Of a stretch of DNA of 64,000 bases, positions 48,710 through 58,836 are shown in pieces; within the stretch, counting starts at the first letter, position 1, and every line of letters begins with the position of its first letter. Under the pieces are notes generated by a model. It ran no database searches. It had not been told where the DNA came from and worked only from the letters and a program-made list of their open reading frames with translations. Origin of the DNA: Clitoria ternatea (Eukaryota; Streptophyta; Magnoliopsida; Fabales; Fabaceae). Both the position numbers and the translations under genes were made by a program. The stretch spans positions 30,568,501-30,632,500 of the forward strand of contig CM075675.1 of NCBI GenBank assembly GCA_037962975.1, written 5' to 3'.

Positions 48710-49970
48710 TGATCTGTCCTGGACCGGGGTCAAGAGATCCGATCTCAAGCCAGTCACGAATAGTATGTCAATACCGTGTAAGATACCGGATGTATGTGTA
48801 TCCGATATGTGTATCCGTTGTCCTTGAATGAGGAGAGCGGATTAGGCGTCCTGGAGATCCTTCACACCGACCTAACGCGTTGAAGTGGGCGAATGGTGGT
48901 GTCACCTGCAAAGATTCTCCGACGCTCAAGTCAGTGATTATATTCCAAGTCAGGAATGTATTCAGAGAAGATTCAGTCGTAAAAGAGCTGAAGAAGAGAG
49001 GAAGATCCCTAACTTCAATCATGAAGTTAGTTCATATACCTGATTGGCTCGATTAACGAGGACTCGTTGGTGGGGAACCACCAACTCCCATTAGCATTAT
49101 TATATTGCGCACTTACCTGCATGATTGGGTCAAGTGGCTATTTTATATTGAGCATAGAGAATGTAGACTAGGATTAGGGAACAAGTTGACCATTCCCGTG
49201 AGCAGAATTTGGCTCGTAGTGCAGGGAATTATTGATCGATCCCTGTAGCAACAATCCTTGTCTTTTGCATAGTGACGTGTGTATTATCCGATGTCATGGT
49301 GTTATCCTGGATAACCGGTATAGGGAGAACGCCTGATACGGAATTACAGTCCGGATGTATACCGATGACACCGGTTACACGTAGATGTCTTATCAAAGAC
49401 GTTGAAATATGTATAGAAGATCGGATACCGGTATTGAGACCGGATCATATGTCCCCTAGCTTGTGTGAGGGACTGAATAGTTGTTCACATAAGCTACTCA
49501 ACCTGCGAGAGGTCTTAATATCGGTAAGCTTACGTGTATAACAGTTCCTTAGCATCTGTTGTCATTCGTAAAGAACCGCTCTGAATTTAATAGAAAAGAC
49601 CTTTCGGTATTGTCACAACGGATTCAGGCAAAGATTCGTTGTGTGAGAATTTCAAGAGTTTATTGGAATTGAAAGCTCTTGAAGTTCGTGTAACGGCTGT
49701 AAAGCGTAAATTGCGTTGCATGATTAGACATTAATGCTTTTAATCACGTGGGCAAGCAATTATTGCGCCTGAGATGAAAATCTCATTAACCGTCGTTTTG
49801 GGCTTAATGGGCCTGAAATTTTCGAAACTTTTGGGCCTAATGGATAGCCCTTTGATGAGTCGCTATCGTTTTGGCGCCCAAGAATTTGGAACGGTTGTGT
49901 CGTTTCGTTTGTGAACGGGTGCGTTTTATCGAGAACGACACAACTTCAAGAGGAGGTAACCGATCCTCTT
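48710..49970. repeat. Left end of element C: LTR and non-coding part
   Basis: It starts TGATCTGTCCTGGACCGGGG. The inner end of the LTR could not be fixed because the partner LTR is out of view. From about 49,430 the text resembles the leader of the second antisense gene (53,980-54,300): CCCCTAGCTTGTGTGAGG against CCCCTAGCTGATGTGAGG, and ATCACGTGGGCAAGCAATTATTGCG against TTCACGTGGGCGCGCCATTATTGCG in shorter form. No gene in this part. Confidence 0.65.
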
Positions 49971-49977
49971 TGTTTCC

Positions 49978-50435
49978 TATAAAAGGAATACTTAGTGGAT
50001 TCTGAGTTCCACTTGCTTTTGCTTTCTCAACGAAACTCTGCAGAAATTTTGCAAGGAAGTTTATCGTCCACATCGCGAGGGTCTCATCGTTCCTCAAATT
50101 CATCACAGTTATCTGAGGTAACTATCTCTTCCTTGTCGCTTTAGTTTCGTTTCGAGTTGCTACTCGTAGTTATAGAGAGTAGGCTTCATCTAAGGGGGGG
50201 GGAATCAGTTTCCCTCAACCCTAACAGTCGTGGGGAAGAATCCTTGTGATTCTTCCTAAGACTGAACCGCGTCGCTCAGAAAGGGGATCTTATTCACTGC
50301 GGGAAGTGACCTTTCCCTTCTCAGAGTCGCCCTCTGATTGTAGTTGCTTTAAAAATGCAGTGAGTAATGATTGCAACTTTCTGACGACATTTTATTCCTT
50401 ATCGTAGATTAAGGAGTTCGGACTAGATACTTCCA
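49978..50435 (+). promoter_or_regulatory. Promoter and leader of antisense gene 1
   Basis: TATAAAA at 49978 is followed by a CT-rich leader. TCTGAGGTAACTATC (50112) looks like a donor and CTTATCGTAG (50399) like an acceptor, so a 5' UTR intron is possible. The equivalent place before gene 2 has a weaker TATAGG (54473) and CCTTAGGTAACCAC (54596). Both leaders share CTTCTGCA/CTCTGCAGAA and TTATCGT phrases, so they are copies. Confidence 0.5.
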
Positions 50436-52656
50436 ATGGCAACTGGAGAAGGATCCTCTGGAGATAGTGCCATTTCGAGGACAGCTGAGGGTCTCTTCAG
50501 CGTAGTTGCTTCGAGGCTGAATTGGGAGGAGGTTCAGGCTAAATGGCCTTTCTGCTGGGTGTCCAGCGAATTTAAGGACTTGGCCTCTCGTCATGCGGAT
50601 GAGGAGGGATCTCGGATTCAACCGAGGTTCACGCTGAGTTCGGATGAAGAGACGAAAAAGTGGTATAGGGTTTACGCACCACTTCCGACAGAGCGGATAT
50701 GCCATGTCGTCCCTAATGACCGCTCAGTGTACATGTACGACTTCATCTTTCATTATTTGGGTGTCCGCTTCCCATTAACCGAACTCCAGATGGGTGTGTT
50801 GAGGTTTCTGAACTGTGCACCCTCTCAACTTCATCCCAACGGTTGGGGCCTCATCCGAGCTCTTGAAGTGCTTGGGGAGCACTTCAACTTTACGCCAACA
50901 GTAGCGATGCTGTTCTACTACACTCAGGTAGTTAGAAGGGCGAATAAGCAGGGCGGAGTTGGTTTAGTGACACTCCGGACTCTCTGTTCCTTTGTGAACT
51001 TTGAGTCTTACACTGATTCGGTCAAGGTTGATGGGAAGTCCTTCAAGACTTACTTCACTCGCATCTCCATCAAGAAGGGCAAACCAAAATTTTGGAAGGA
51101 TGAAGAAAACGTTGACAAATTTCCCTTGAGCTGGACACACGAGCATTTCCTCTTGAGCTCTCACGCGTACTACACTGATCAATCCGATCTGTCTCGTGAG
51201 ACATCGAGAGTGTTGTTCGCGCTTGAATCGCACACTACAGGTCGTCACGTCTTTTCGTGTAGGCGTCTGCTAAGTAGCTCAAGCGGAGTCCGGGAGGAAT
51301 ATTTGCGTACTTCTCGTTTTATTTCATCTTTCCTCCTTTATCAAATATATATAGAATATTTGCAGTTGCTGACATCTTGTGTTTGTTCATGTAGGTGAAA
51401 TAGAACAGCAAACTCCGGAAATGGATAAACTGAAAAAATTCAAGGCGGCTGGTAAATCTGTTGCTCGAGAGAATGAAGTAAAGCCCAGGCCCTCAACTAA
51501 GGATCGTCCTGAGGTGATCATCTTGACCTCGGATGTTGAAGGGGACATCCCACTGGTTGAGGGCGGTAAGTCCGATGTTGGTGTAACCTCGGGTCAGCCT
51601 CCCGTTACTGAAAGGAGAAGAAAGATCCAGAATGATCCTGCAAGGCGTCAGTCCAAGAAGCAAAAAGTTTCGGAGGATCCTGCTGCCGGGGTTTCTGGAT
51701 CAGAACCGACCTCCTTCCCAACTACCTCGTTTCTCACCCCCTTCCTCTCTTATGAAGGTTCTACTCCAGCCACTCTTCCTCCTCCGATGTACAAACTCCG
51801 GCCTACACTCAGTCCTAAAGAGATTACGGAAGCGTGTGAGGCCGGAAGGTGGCAGCTAGCCGAACTTGCTGGAGTGCTTTCTTCAATCAGCGAGTTGGCT
51901 AGCAACGCCGATAAAGTTGAGGAATTGAGCGACGAATTGAAAGAACTCAAGCTTTCCTCGGAAAAGGACAAAGCCGCCGTGAAGTTAATGGAAGATCGTC
52001 TTCACAAGTCTAAGGAGTTTGGGGATCTCATCACTAAAGAGAATCTCAAACTCAAAGTCGATCTTAAAAATTTGGAAGGCAAAATGGCAGAGAAGGAGGA
52101 AGAACTCCGCAGCAGCCAGGATAAACATAAAGCTGATGCTGAGGAGTGGTCTCAAAGGGAGAAGAAGTTCCTTCTTGAGATAGAGGGACTGAAGGCTAGG
52201 AATGCGGAGTTCGAGGTGTCTAGTGAGGAGCTGTCCAAGTTGCGGGGAGAATTGGCTACAGCGAAAGCTGAGAGAGAAGAAGCTGTTGATATATGCAGCC
52301 GTGCTGTCGAAGAATCCTTCGGCCTAGCTATACGCCAAGTTTTCTACCGCAACCCCACTGCGAAACTTGACCTTTATGGAATGGATCCGTTCTATGAATT
52401 CCATGGGGGAAAGTTAGTCGCAGTGGTGGATGGTCGTCACGAAGATCCACCGATGTCCCTGTATGGTTTGCCTCCTCTTCCTGAGGGTCAAACCATGGGA
52501 CCGGATTACGTCTTTTATATGTCCGAGGTTCCCTCTTCTGAAGAAAGGGCTGAGGCTCCTGGAGGTGAGACTCCTGCGGAGGTCCCAAAGGAAGGGGGAC
52601 GAGAGCCTGGTGCTGAGGAGGCACAAAAAACTGAAGAACAGATTCCTCCTCAGTAG
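50436..52656 (+). CDS. Element C antisense gene 1: Transposase_28-like domain with coiled coil
   Basis: Two exons, 50436-51306 and 51395-52656, encode 710 residues; the 88-base intron is GT-AG and joins TTG C|GT GAA in frame. Exon 1 holds a conserved domain: RVYAPLPTERICH (78-90), YMYDFIFHYLGVRFPL (99-114), CAPSQLHPNGW (127-137), TPTVAMLFYY, and HEHFLLSSHAYY. It resembles the 'putative gypsy type transposon' family (Pfam Transposase_28). Exon 2 starts basic and Pro/Ser rich, then a long coiled coil (about 450-600), then FGLAIRQVFYRNP and DPFYEFHGGKLVAVVD. No catalytic motif, signal peptide or membrane helix is visible. Function unknown. The gene faces pol and is paralogous to the next gene. 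The start was chosen as the only ATG before the conserved domain. Confidence 0.8.
51307..51394 (+). other. Intron of antisense gene 1
   Basis: 88 bases, GTACTTCTCG to TTCATGTAG, T-rich. Retained, the frame would end with TGA/TAG shortly after YLR. Gene 2 has an 83-base intron at exactly the same codon position. Confidence 0.8.
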
Positions 52657-53084
52657 TTTTGTTTTTATTTACATGTATAGTTGTGTACCGGGATCAACTC
52701 CGGATTTAAACTATTGTATGTAATTTCGTTTCAATGAATGAATTTTGGTTGAAGAAATTTGTCTTCATTGTTTCTTGTATATATAAATCGTTACTAATCC
52801 GTTCAATGTAATTAATCTTAAGGCCGGATTGAAATAATAGCCTAGGAAGATTAAATAACAAATAAAATTTAGAACGGATAAATATATACATGTCCCCAAG
52901 TGCGTATTAAGAAGAAGGTGCCTGTCTTTGGGGCATGATCCTTAATTCTTTTGGGGAAAGATGGGTCGATCCGCTGTTTAGCAAAGTAGTGTAACAGGAC
53001 GGATGACTGCTTACAGGAGATGATAATATTGTTCCAAGTTTAGGGAATTGCAAGGAAGTGGTGTTTGAGCCCTTTATCATAAGG
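52657..53084 (+). other. 3' region of antisense gene 1
   Basis: Holds CCGGGATCAACTCCGGATT (52688) and AATGAATGAATTTTGG, a possible polyadenylation area. Gene 2 has the same CCGG word in its 3' region. After 52860 comes CCCCAAGTGCG and GGGGCATGATCC, unassigned. Confidence 0.6.
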
Positions 53085-53925
53085 ATGATGATGGGAGTTT
53101 TTTCTGCACCAGGAGTTACGTCGTTGTATCACAGAATAGGTGATAAAGAGTATCCGTCCTGGGAGAATACCACTAGAAAGCGAAAGTGCGGACTGACTTT
53201 CAGAATTTTCCATCATAAAGATGATTATGAGTATTGATCATGCCAGGTGTTTTATCATGAAATCACTTCATAAGTGATTGAGATCATCCGTCTTGGGGAT
53301 GTGTACGATACCAGGAACTACATCATCAGGTCGCATATTAGGTGATTGAGATCATACGTCCTTTGGGTGTGTATTGCGCCAGGAGTTACATCGTCAGATC
53401 ACAGCATGGGTGATTGAGATCATCCGTCCTGGGCAGGTACACCGCGTTAGGAGTTACATCGTCATATCACATAATGGGTGACTGAGGTTATCCGTTCTGG
53501 AAAAGTACACATCGTCAAGAGTTACATCGTGAGATCACAGATTAAGTGATTTAGATAATCCATCCTGGAGACATTTTTCAATCGTAGGAGTACGGATTGA
53601 GTGAATACTTTCATCGTAAGAATGATGATGAGAATTGTTCATACCAGGAGTTACATCGTCGAATCACTTTATAGGTGATTGGGATCATCCGTCCTGGAAT
53701 GATTCACACCAGGAGTTACACCATCGAATCACAAAATATGTGATTGAGATCATCCGTCCTGGAATGATTAGTGGAGCTCTTCGTACCAGGAGTTACATCA
53801 TCGAATCACTGAATAAGTGATTGAGATCATCCGTCCTGGTGTGATTATTGGAGTCCTTCGTACCAGGAGTTACATCATCGAATCACTGAATAAGTGATTG
53901 AGATCATCCGTCCTGATGAATTTTT
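53085..53925 (+). repeat. Array of about ten hairpin-forming units
   Basis: Each unit reads about ACCAGGAGTTACATC, then AATCAC-loop-GTGATT, then GAGATCATCCGTCCTGG. Spacing is about 65-78 bases. The outer arms (CCAGGA/TCCTGG) and inner arms (AATCAC/GTGATT) pair within a unit. The last three units (53707, 53785, 53860) are near identical. Longer spacers with CATCGTAAGAATGATGATG, itself a small hairpin, occur at 53060, 53200 and 53610. The array lies between the two antisense genes. Confidence 0.8.
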
Positions 53926-54647
53926 CCAATCAAGGGAGTGCGGATTGAACTTCCAATTTTCGCTCCATCCGAAATCCGAGTCTTACCTACTAGCCCCCTA
54001 GCTGATGTGAGGAAGCAGTTGACTTGCTCATATGAGCTATATTGATCGTAGTACGTCTGGATTTCGGGTTTGTACCGAAGTGTAAATATCCGCTCTGGGA
54101 ACCATGTTCCGTAGTGTCGAAATTTTAAGGGCGGATTCGACAATGAGAATATCAGAAGTTTATCGAATTTCGCAACCCTTGGTATTCGAGTAATGGTGGC
54201 CACGTTTCTAATGATTGGACATTTAATGCCTTAATTCACGTGGGCGCGCCATTATTGCGTTAAATGCGCATGTCTTAATAACCGTCACGTAGGGGCTTGT
54301 TGGGCCTAAAATTTGGATTTAGTGGGCCCATTTAGAAAGCTCTGTGACGAAACGATGGCATTTTCGCGCCTTGATGTACTAAACGACAATTTTGGTCCAC
54401 TAAACGGGGAGTCGTTTGGGGGTAAACGACAGGTTATGTTTAGTGGGTATTTGTAAAATTTTGGTGCCCTGATATAGGCATATTTGGCAATCTCAGTTAC
54501 CATTTCTTCTAATTCTCTTGACGAACTTCTGCAAAAGTTTCGAGAAGATTATCGTGTTTGCCTCTGTGAATCTTAATTCACTATCCTCATCCATCCTTAG
54601 GTAACCACTTTCTTTCCATACTTTGTGTCTTGTTTCAATTTCTGAAA
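53926..54647 (+). promoter_or_regulatory. Promoter and leader region of antisense gene 2
   Basis: This stretch is a diverged copy of the region before gene 1 (49,430-50,150): the CCCCTAGCT-GTGAGG phrase, CACGTGGGC with ATTATTGCG, GGGCC-rich text, a weak TATAGG (54473), and CTTCTGCAAAAGTTTCGAG followed by GGTAACCAC (54600). It supports duplication of a whole transcription unit and not of the ORF alone. Confidence 0.55.
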
Positions 54648-57169
54648 ATGTCTAGGAAAGGCGTTAGTTTTAGTGGTATCAGCCCTAGAGGAAGAGGAGG
54701 AAGGGCCTTCAATCAAAACCCCACAGTTCGTGGTGGGAGGATTCCAGTGGTCTTTCAATCGAAGCCACTAAGCTCAGAGAGGGAGGCGTCGCCGTATCAG
54801 AGGCGAAAGGCGATTATACCCTCTTCAGAATCCTCCTCTAGTGAGAGTGCTGAGAGCGGTGACCTGTATGTATCTGACGATGTGGATTTTTACCGCAGTG
54901 TAAAAGCTTTCACAATGGTGGTGAAGAAAGCGACTGGGAGGAAATCATCTGAAGGGGGATCTCCTTCTGAGAAATATATCTTGAAGACCCAGTCCGGCCT
55001 CTGCAATGTGGTTGCACACCGGATAGACTGGGTGAAATTCCAAAAGAAACGCCCATTCAGCTGGGTGGCTGAGGAATTTCGTGAGACACAGTCCGTCCAT
55101 GCTCGGGAGGATGAAGGGGAGCTGGAGCCGCGGTTTACCTTATGGAAGAAGGATAAATACAAATGGTGTTTTAAAGTATTTGCTCCCCTTCCATCAGTAC
55201 GGATATGCCATACACCGGACGAGAGGTCCTTATACATGTATGATTTTCTATTTCTGAACTTGGGTGTGCGTTTCCCCTTGACGAAGTTTGAGATGGGAGT
55301 CCTGAGATTCTTGGACTGCGCCCCCTCGCAACTTCACCCTAACGGATGGGGATTGGTCCGCTCTCTTGAAGTGCTTGGGGAGCACTTCAACTTTAAACCG
55401 ACGGTGGCCATGCTTTTCTACTTCACTCAAGTGGTCCGTCGTGCGAATAAGGAGAAAGGAGGAGTGAGCTTGATATCCCTCCGGACTATCTCCAAGATCA
55501 TCAACTTCGAGGCGTACACTGACTCCGCCAAAGTTGATGGGCGTTCATTCAAGTCCTATTTCACAAGGATTAGCGTTCATCCGAGTGAATCAATTTTTTG
55601 GTTAACTGAAGAAGGGATTCCAAAATTCCCAGTGACTTGGACGCACGAACATTTTTTGTTGACCTCCCAAGCGTACTATACCGAGGAGGACGAACTGAGC
55701 CCAACTTCAATCTCAGTTCTTTCGGCTCTGCAGTCCTACACAGCCTCACACCAATTCTTCTCCTGCAGGCGTTTGTTAGGATCAAAGTCTACTCGCGAGG
55801 AGTATTTACGTAATTTCCCTGCCATTCTTCATGCGTTATTATGTCATTTCTTGAAACTTTTTCGTTTCTGATTGTGTCTTTGAATTGTGTAGGTGAAATT
55901 CAGAGCGGATCACCAGAGATGAATAGACTAAAAGGTCTCAAGGCCGGAGAGACTTTCGTTGCAGCTGAAAATGACATTCAGGCAAAGCGGAACTCGAAGA
56001 AGGCTACTGCTGAGACGATAATATTAACTTCGTCTGCTGGTGACGATATTCCTCTGATTGAGGGCGGATCTGGGAAGGTGGTCGAGGAAAAGAAGAGGAC
56101 TAAGCGTGATCCTCCGAAGACCTCAGACCGTCAATCCTTACCCAAAAAGCCAAAAACTTCAAGGGGGGCTGCTGAGCCAAGGCCTGCTAAAGAAAAGAGA
56201 GCGGAAGTGTCTATTCCGGATACTCCAAGTGGTGTTATAACACATGGGGCGAAGCCAATAACGACTTATTTCGCGCCCAAAGCCCCCTGCTCCCTTGAAG
56301 GTAATTCCGGTCTTGTTCAAAATCCGGTGTATGAGAGCTCTGTTCCTGAGGGCGTTCCCGAATCCTCACCCAAGGTGAAGCCCTCATTGAAGAGTGAAGA
56401 ACTGATCAGAGCTTGCGACGACGGACAGAAGCACTTGGCTGATTTATCCGAGCTCCTCAAGTCGGTTCGCGAGCTCACAGAAGAAAATGAGAGGCTCACC
56501 TCGGTGGTTGGCAAGGACAAGGCAATCATCCTCCAATTAGAAGGAAAATTAAAAACTTCCGAAGAAGAAAATCAGAAGAAGGATGAAGAAATTGCCAAGT
56601 TGAAGAGTCTTGCCAAGGAGCTAGAGGGTCAAATTTCTGATCAGAAGAAAATCAATGCTGACCTCAATGCTCATCTCTGCACGGAGAAGGAACGCTCTTC
56701 AAAGCTGGAAAGGGGGTTGAAGGAGGCTAAGGTCGTCCATTCTCTGGGAGTGGATGATTGGACACGTAAGGAAAAGGAGCTGTTATCAAAGCTGGCGGAT
56801 TCGAATGGCGAAGTCAAGACCCTGAAAGCAGACCTGGACGATGCTGTAAACATGTGTGACCAAGCAGTCAAGGAGGCTTTCGGGTTGGCAATTCGTCAGG
56901 TGTTATACCGGAATCCCAAGGTGTCACTTAATTTGAACGGTATTGATCCGTTCTATGAGTTTCACCAAGGGAAACTGGTGGCCATCGTTGACAATCGTCA
57001 AGAGAGTCCGCCTAGAACACCTTATAAGTTTGCTCCTTTACCTAAAGGTCAATCAATGAGACCTTCCCTCCTGAAACCCACGAGTACAGGATCGAGCTCT
57101 CGCACTGAAGGAGGCAAGACCGGAGACAAAGGCAAGGGGAAGGAGGAAGACCCAAGCCAGAAAGAGTAG
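54648..57169 (+). CDS. Element C antisense gene 2: paralogue with an RGG-like N-terminus
   Basis: Exons 54648-55809 and 55893-57169 (83-base GT-AG intron, TTA C|GT GAA joined in frame) encode 812 residues. The first ~100 residues are absent from gene 1 and are Gly/Arg rich (SPRGRGGRAF, RGGRIP), then Ser rich and acidic. The conserved domain follows: KVFAPLPSVRICH, YMYDFLFLNLGVRFPL, CAPSQLHPNGW (about 223-233), KPTVAMLFYFTQVVRRAN, and HEHFLLTSQAYY. Exon 2 has a Lys-rich linker, a coiled coil (about 575-725), FGLAIRQVLYRNP and DPFYEFHQGKLVAIVD, and a Gly/Lys-rich end. Start: first ATG after the leader. RGG-type tails often bind RNA; that is only a hint here. Confidence 0.8.
55810..55892 (+). 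other. Intron of antisense gene 2
   Basis: 83 bases, GTAATTTCCC to AATTGTGTAG. Same position and phase as the intron of gene 1, though the intron sequences have diverged. Confidence 0.8.
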
Positions 57170-57840
57170 CGCCTTTCTTGTTTTCTTTTTCGTTTTATCG
57201 ATTCGAATTCGCTGTGTTCCGGGATCAGCTCCGGATTATTACACGAATTGTAATTCTTATTGAATCAATAAAAGAGTTTTTTACCTCCATTCTTGTTTAG
57301 TGAAAAACAACTTTAATAGAGGGATTGCATGTGTATTGTATTATCCCGGATTTAAGTAATGAAGATCGGATTGTAAAACAAAATCTCCATACCGGACATA
57401 TACATGCGAAATGAATTTCATAATAAAACCACCGCTTGTGAGGGAACACATCAGTGCCTCAAGAACGGCTTAAGGGGAATGATTGTGAGATCGTTTTAGA
57501 CGAGAGTTCATTCCTCAAATTATTCGTTAAACCGTTGATGTTGTCCCCCAGTTTCATTGGGTGATGATTCACTTTGAATAAACTCTGAGTAAAATTTTCT
57601 CGTGAGAGTTTTTAAGAGTGAGGATTTAGAATAGACATTCCTCCTCAAATATTTCCGACTGAGAGATTTCAGGTGAATATGCCTTAGATTGTGGCGTACC
57701 CGAGTGAATCGTTTGTGTCGGAGTTTACGAGTCAGGTCTCAATTGAAGAATTGATGACTCAGAACTATAAGCTATAAAACTTCCAAATAAAGAACTTCAC
57801 GAGAGTATTAATTTGGAGTTCAGTATAACTTACTTGTTGT
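57170..57840 (+). other. 3' region of antisense gene 2
   Basis: CCGGGATCAGCTCCGGATT (57219) matches the gene 1 copy; AATCAATAAAAGAG (57262) fits a polyadenylation signal. The rest up to 57840 is non-coding, with CTCGTGAGAG and GGGTGATGATTCAC phrases. Confidence 0.55.
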
Positions 57841-58520
57841 GTTTGGAGTTCGGTTTGATCCTACTGTCCATGTAATATTTGGCGTTCGGTTGAATCCTAC
57901 TTGCCGTTCTTCAATTGGTCTTTGGTTTTATCCAATGACGATTCTTCACCGACGTTCGGTTAATCCTACTAGTCGTACTCAGAGTTCGGTTTGATCCTAC
58001 AATCCGAGCCTTCGATACGGGGTTCAGATCAGGGCTAATCCTGAACCTATTGCGCCCGTCACTTGGGGTTCAGCGTGGTTTTGAAGAAAAACCAGCTTAC
58101 TGCGCCCAAGCCTTCGCATGGGGTTCGGTTTGTGGCCTTGAAGAAGGACCAGCCCTACAACCCATGTAGTCTTCGAATGGGGTTCGGTTTGTGGCCTTGA
58201 AGAAGGACCAGCCCTACAACCCATGTAGTCTTCGAATGGGGTTCGGTTTGTGGCCTTGAAGAAGGACCAGCCCTACAACCCATGTAGTCTTCGAATGGGG
58301 TTCGGTTTGTGGCCTTGAAGAAGGACCAGCCCTACAACCCATATCCTGAGGTTCGGTTTAATCCTACAACTCAGGTCTTCACCGACGTTCGGTTTAATCC
58401 TACTAGTCGTACTCAGAGTTCGGTTTAATCCTACAATCTGAGCCTTCACCGGTGTTCAGCCAAACTTACTAACCGTACCCAGAGTTCGGTTTAATCCTAC
58501 AATCTGGGCCTTCAATGCAT
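57841..58520. repeat. TTCGGTTT-type repeat region with a 59-base tandem array
   Basis: Four nearly identical 59-base units, each with GGGGTTCGGTTTGTGGCC and GGACCAGCCCTACAACCCAT, fill 58112-58342. Around them are shorter related units of about 30-45 bases with GTTCGGTTTAATCCTAC. Reading frames across it are chance. Confidence 0.85.
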
Positions 58521-58524
58521 ACAC

Positions 58525-58668
58525 ACTCGAGGAGTTACATCGTCAATTACAGAATGGGTAATTGAGATCATCCGTCCTGAGTATGTCCTTGTGCGTTGCG
58601 CACATTCGAGGAGTTACATCGTCAACTACAGAATAAGTAGCTGAGATCATCCGTCCTGAATATGCTTT
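58525..58668. repeat. Two more hairpin units, beside the 3' end of pol
   Basis: GAGGAGTTACATCGTC occurs at about 58531 and 58612. The inner arms differ from the main array but still pair: AATTAC/GTAATT in the first, CTAC/GTAG in the second. Each ends ATCATCCGTCCTGA. Confidence 0.75.
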
Positions 58669-58836
58669 TGTACACCGGATAAGCTGAAAATCACAGCATA
58701 AGAAAAACTCGAAAGAGTTAAATTGTTATGAGAGATTCTTATTAAATCAAAAATAAGAATTACAAGGAGAGCGTAGCTGTGAAAATAAATTCTCCAGTAT
58801 TCAATCCGAGATAAGGATAGGAGAGTGTAGAAACAG

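Noticed and set aside
53085..53925. CRISPR-like array of repeats
   Set aside because: Units and spacers both vary and are diverged copies of each other; no cas genes; inside a eukaryotic element.
58024..58224. Frame with repeated VGLVLLQGHKPNP
   Set aside because: Translation of the 59-base tandem array; no independent evidence of coding.
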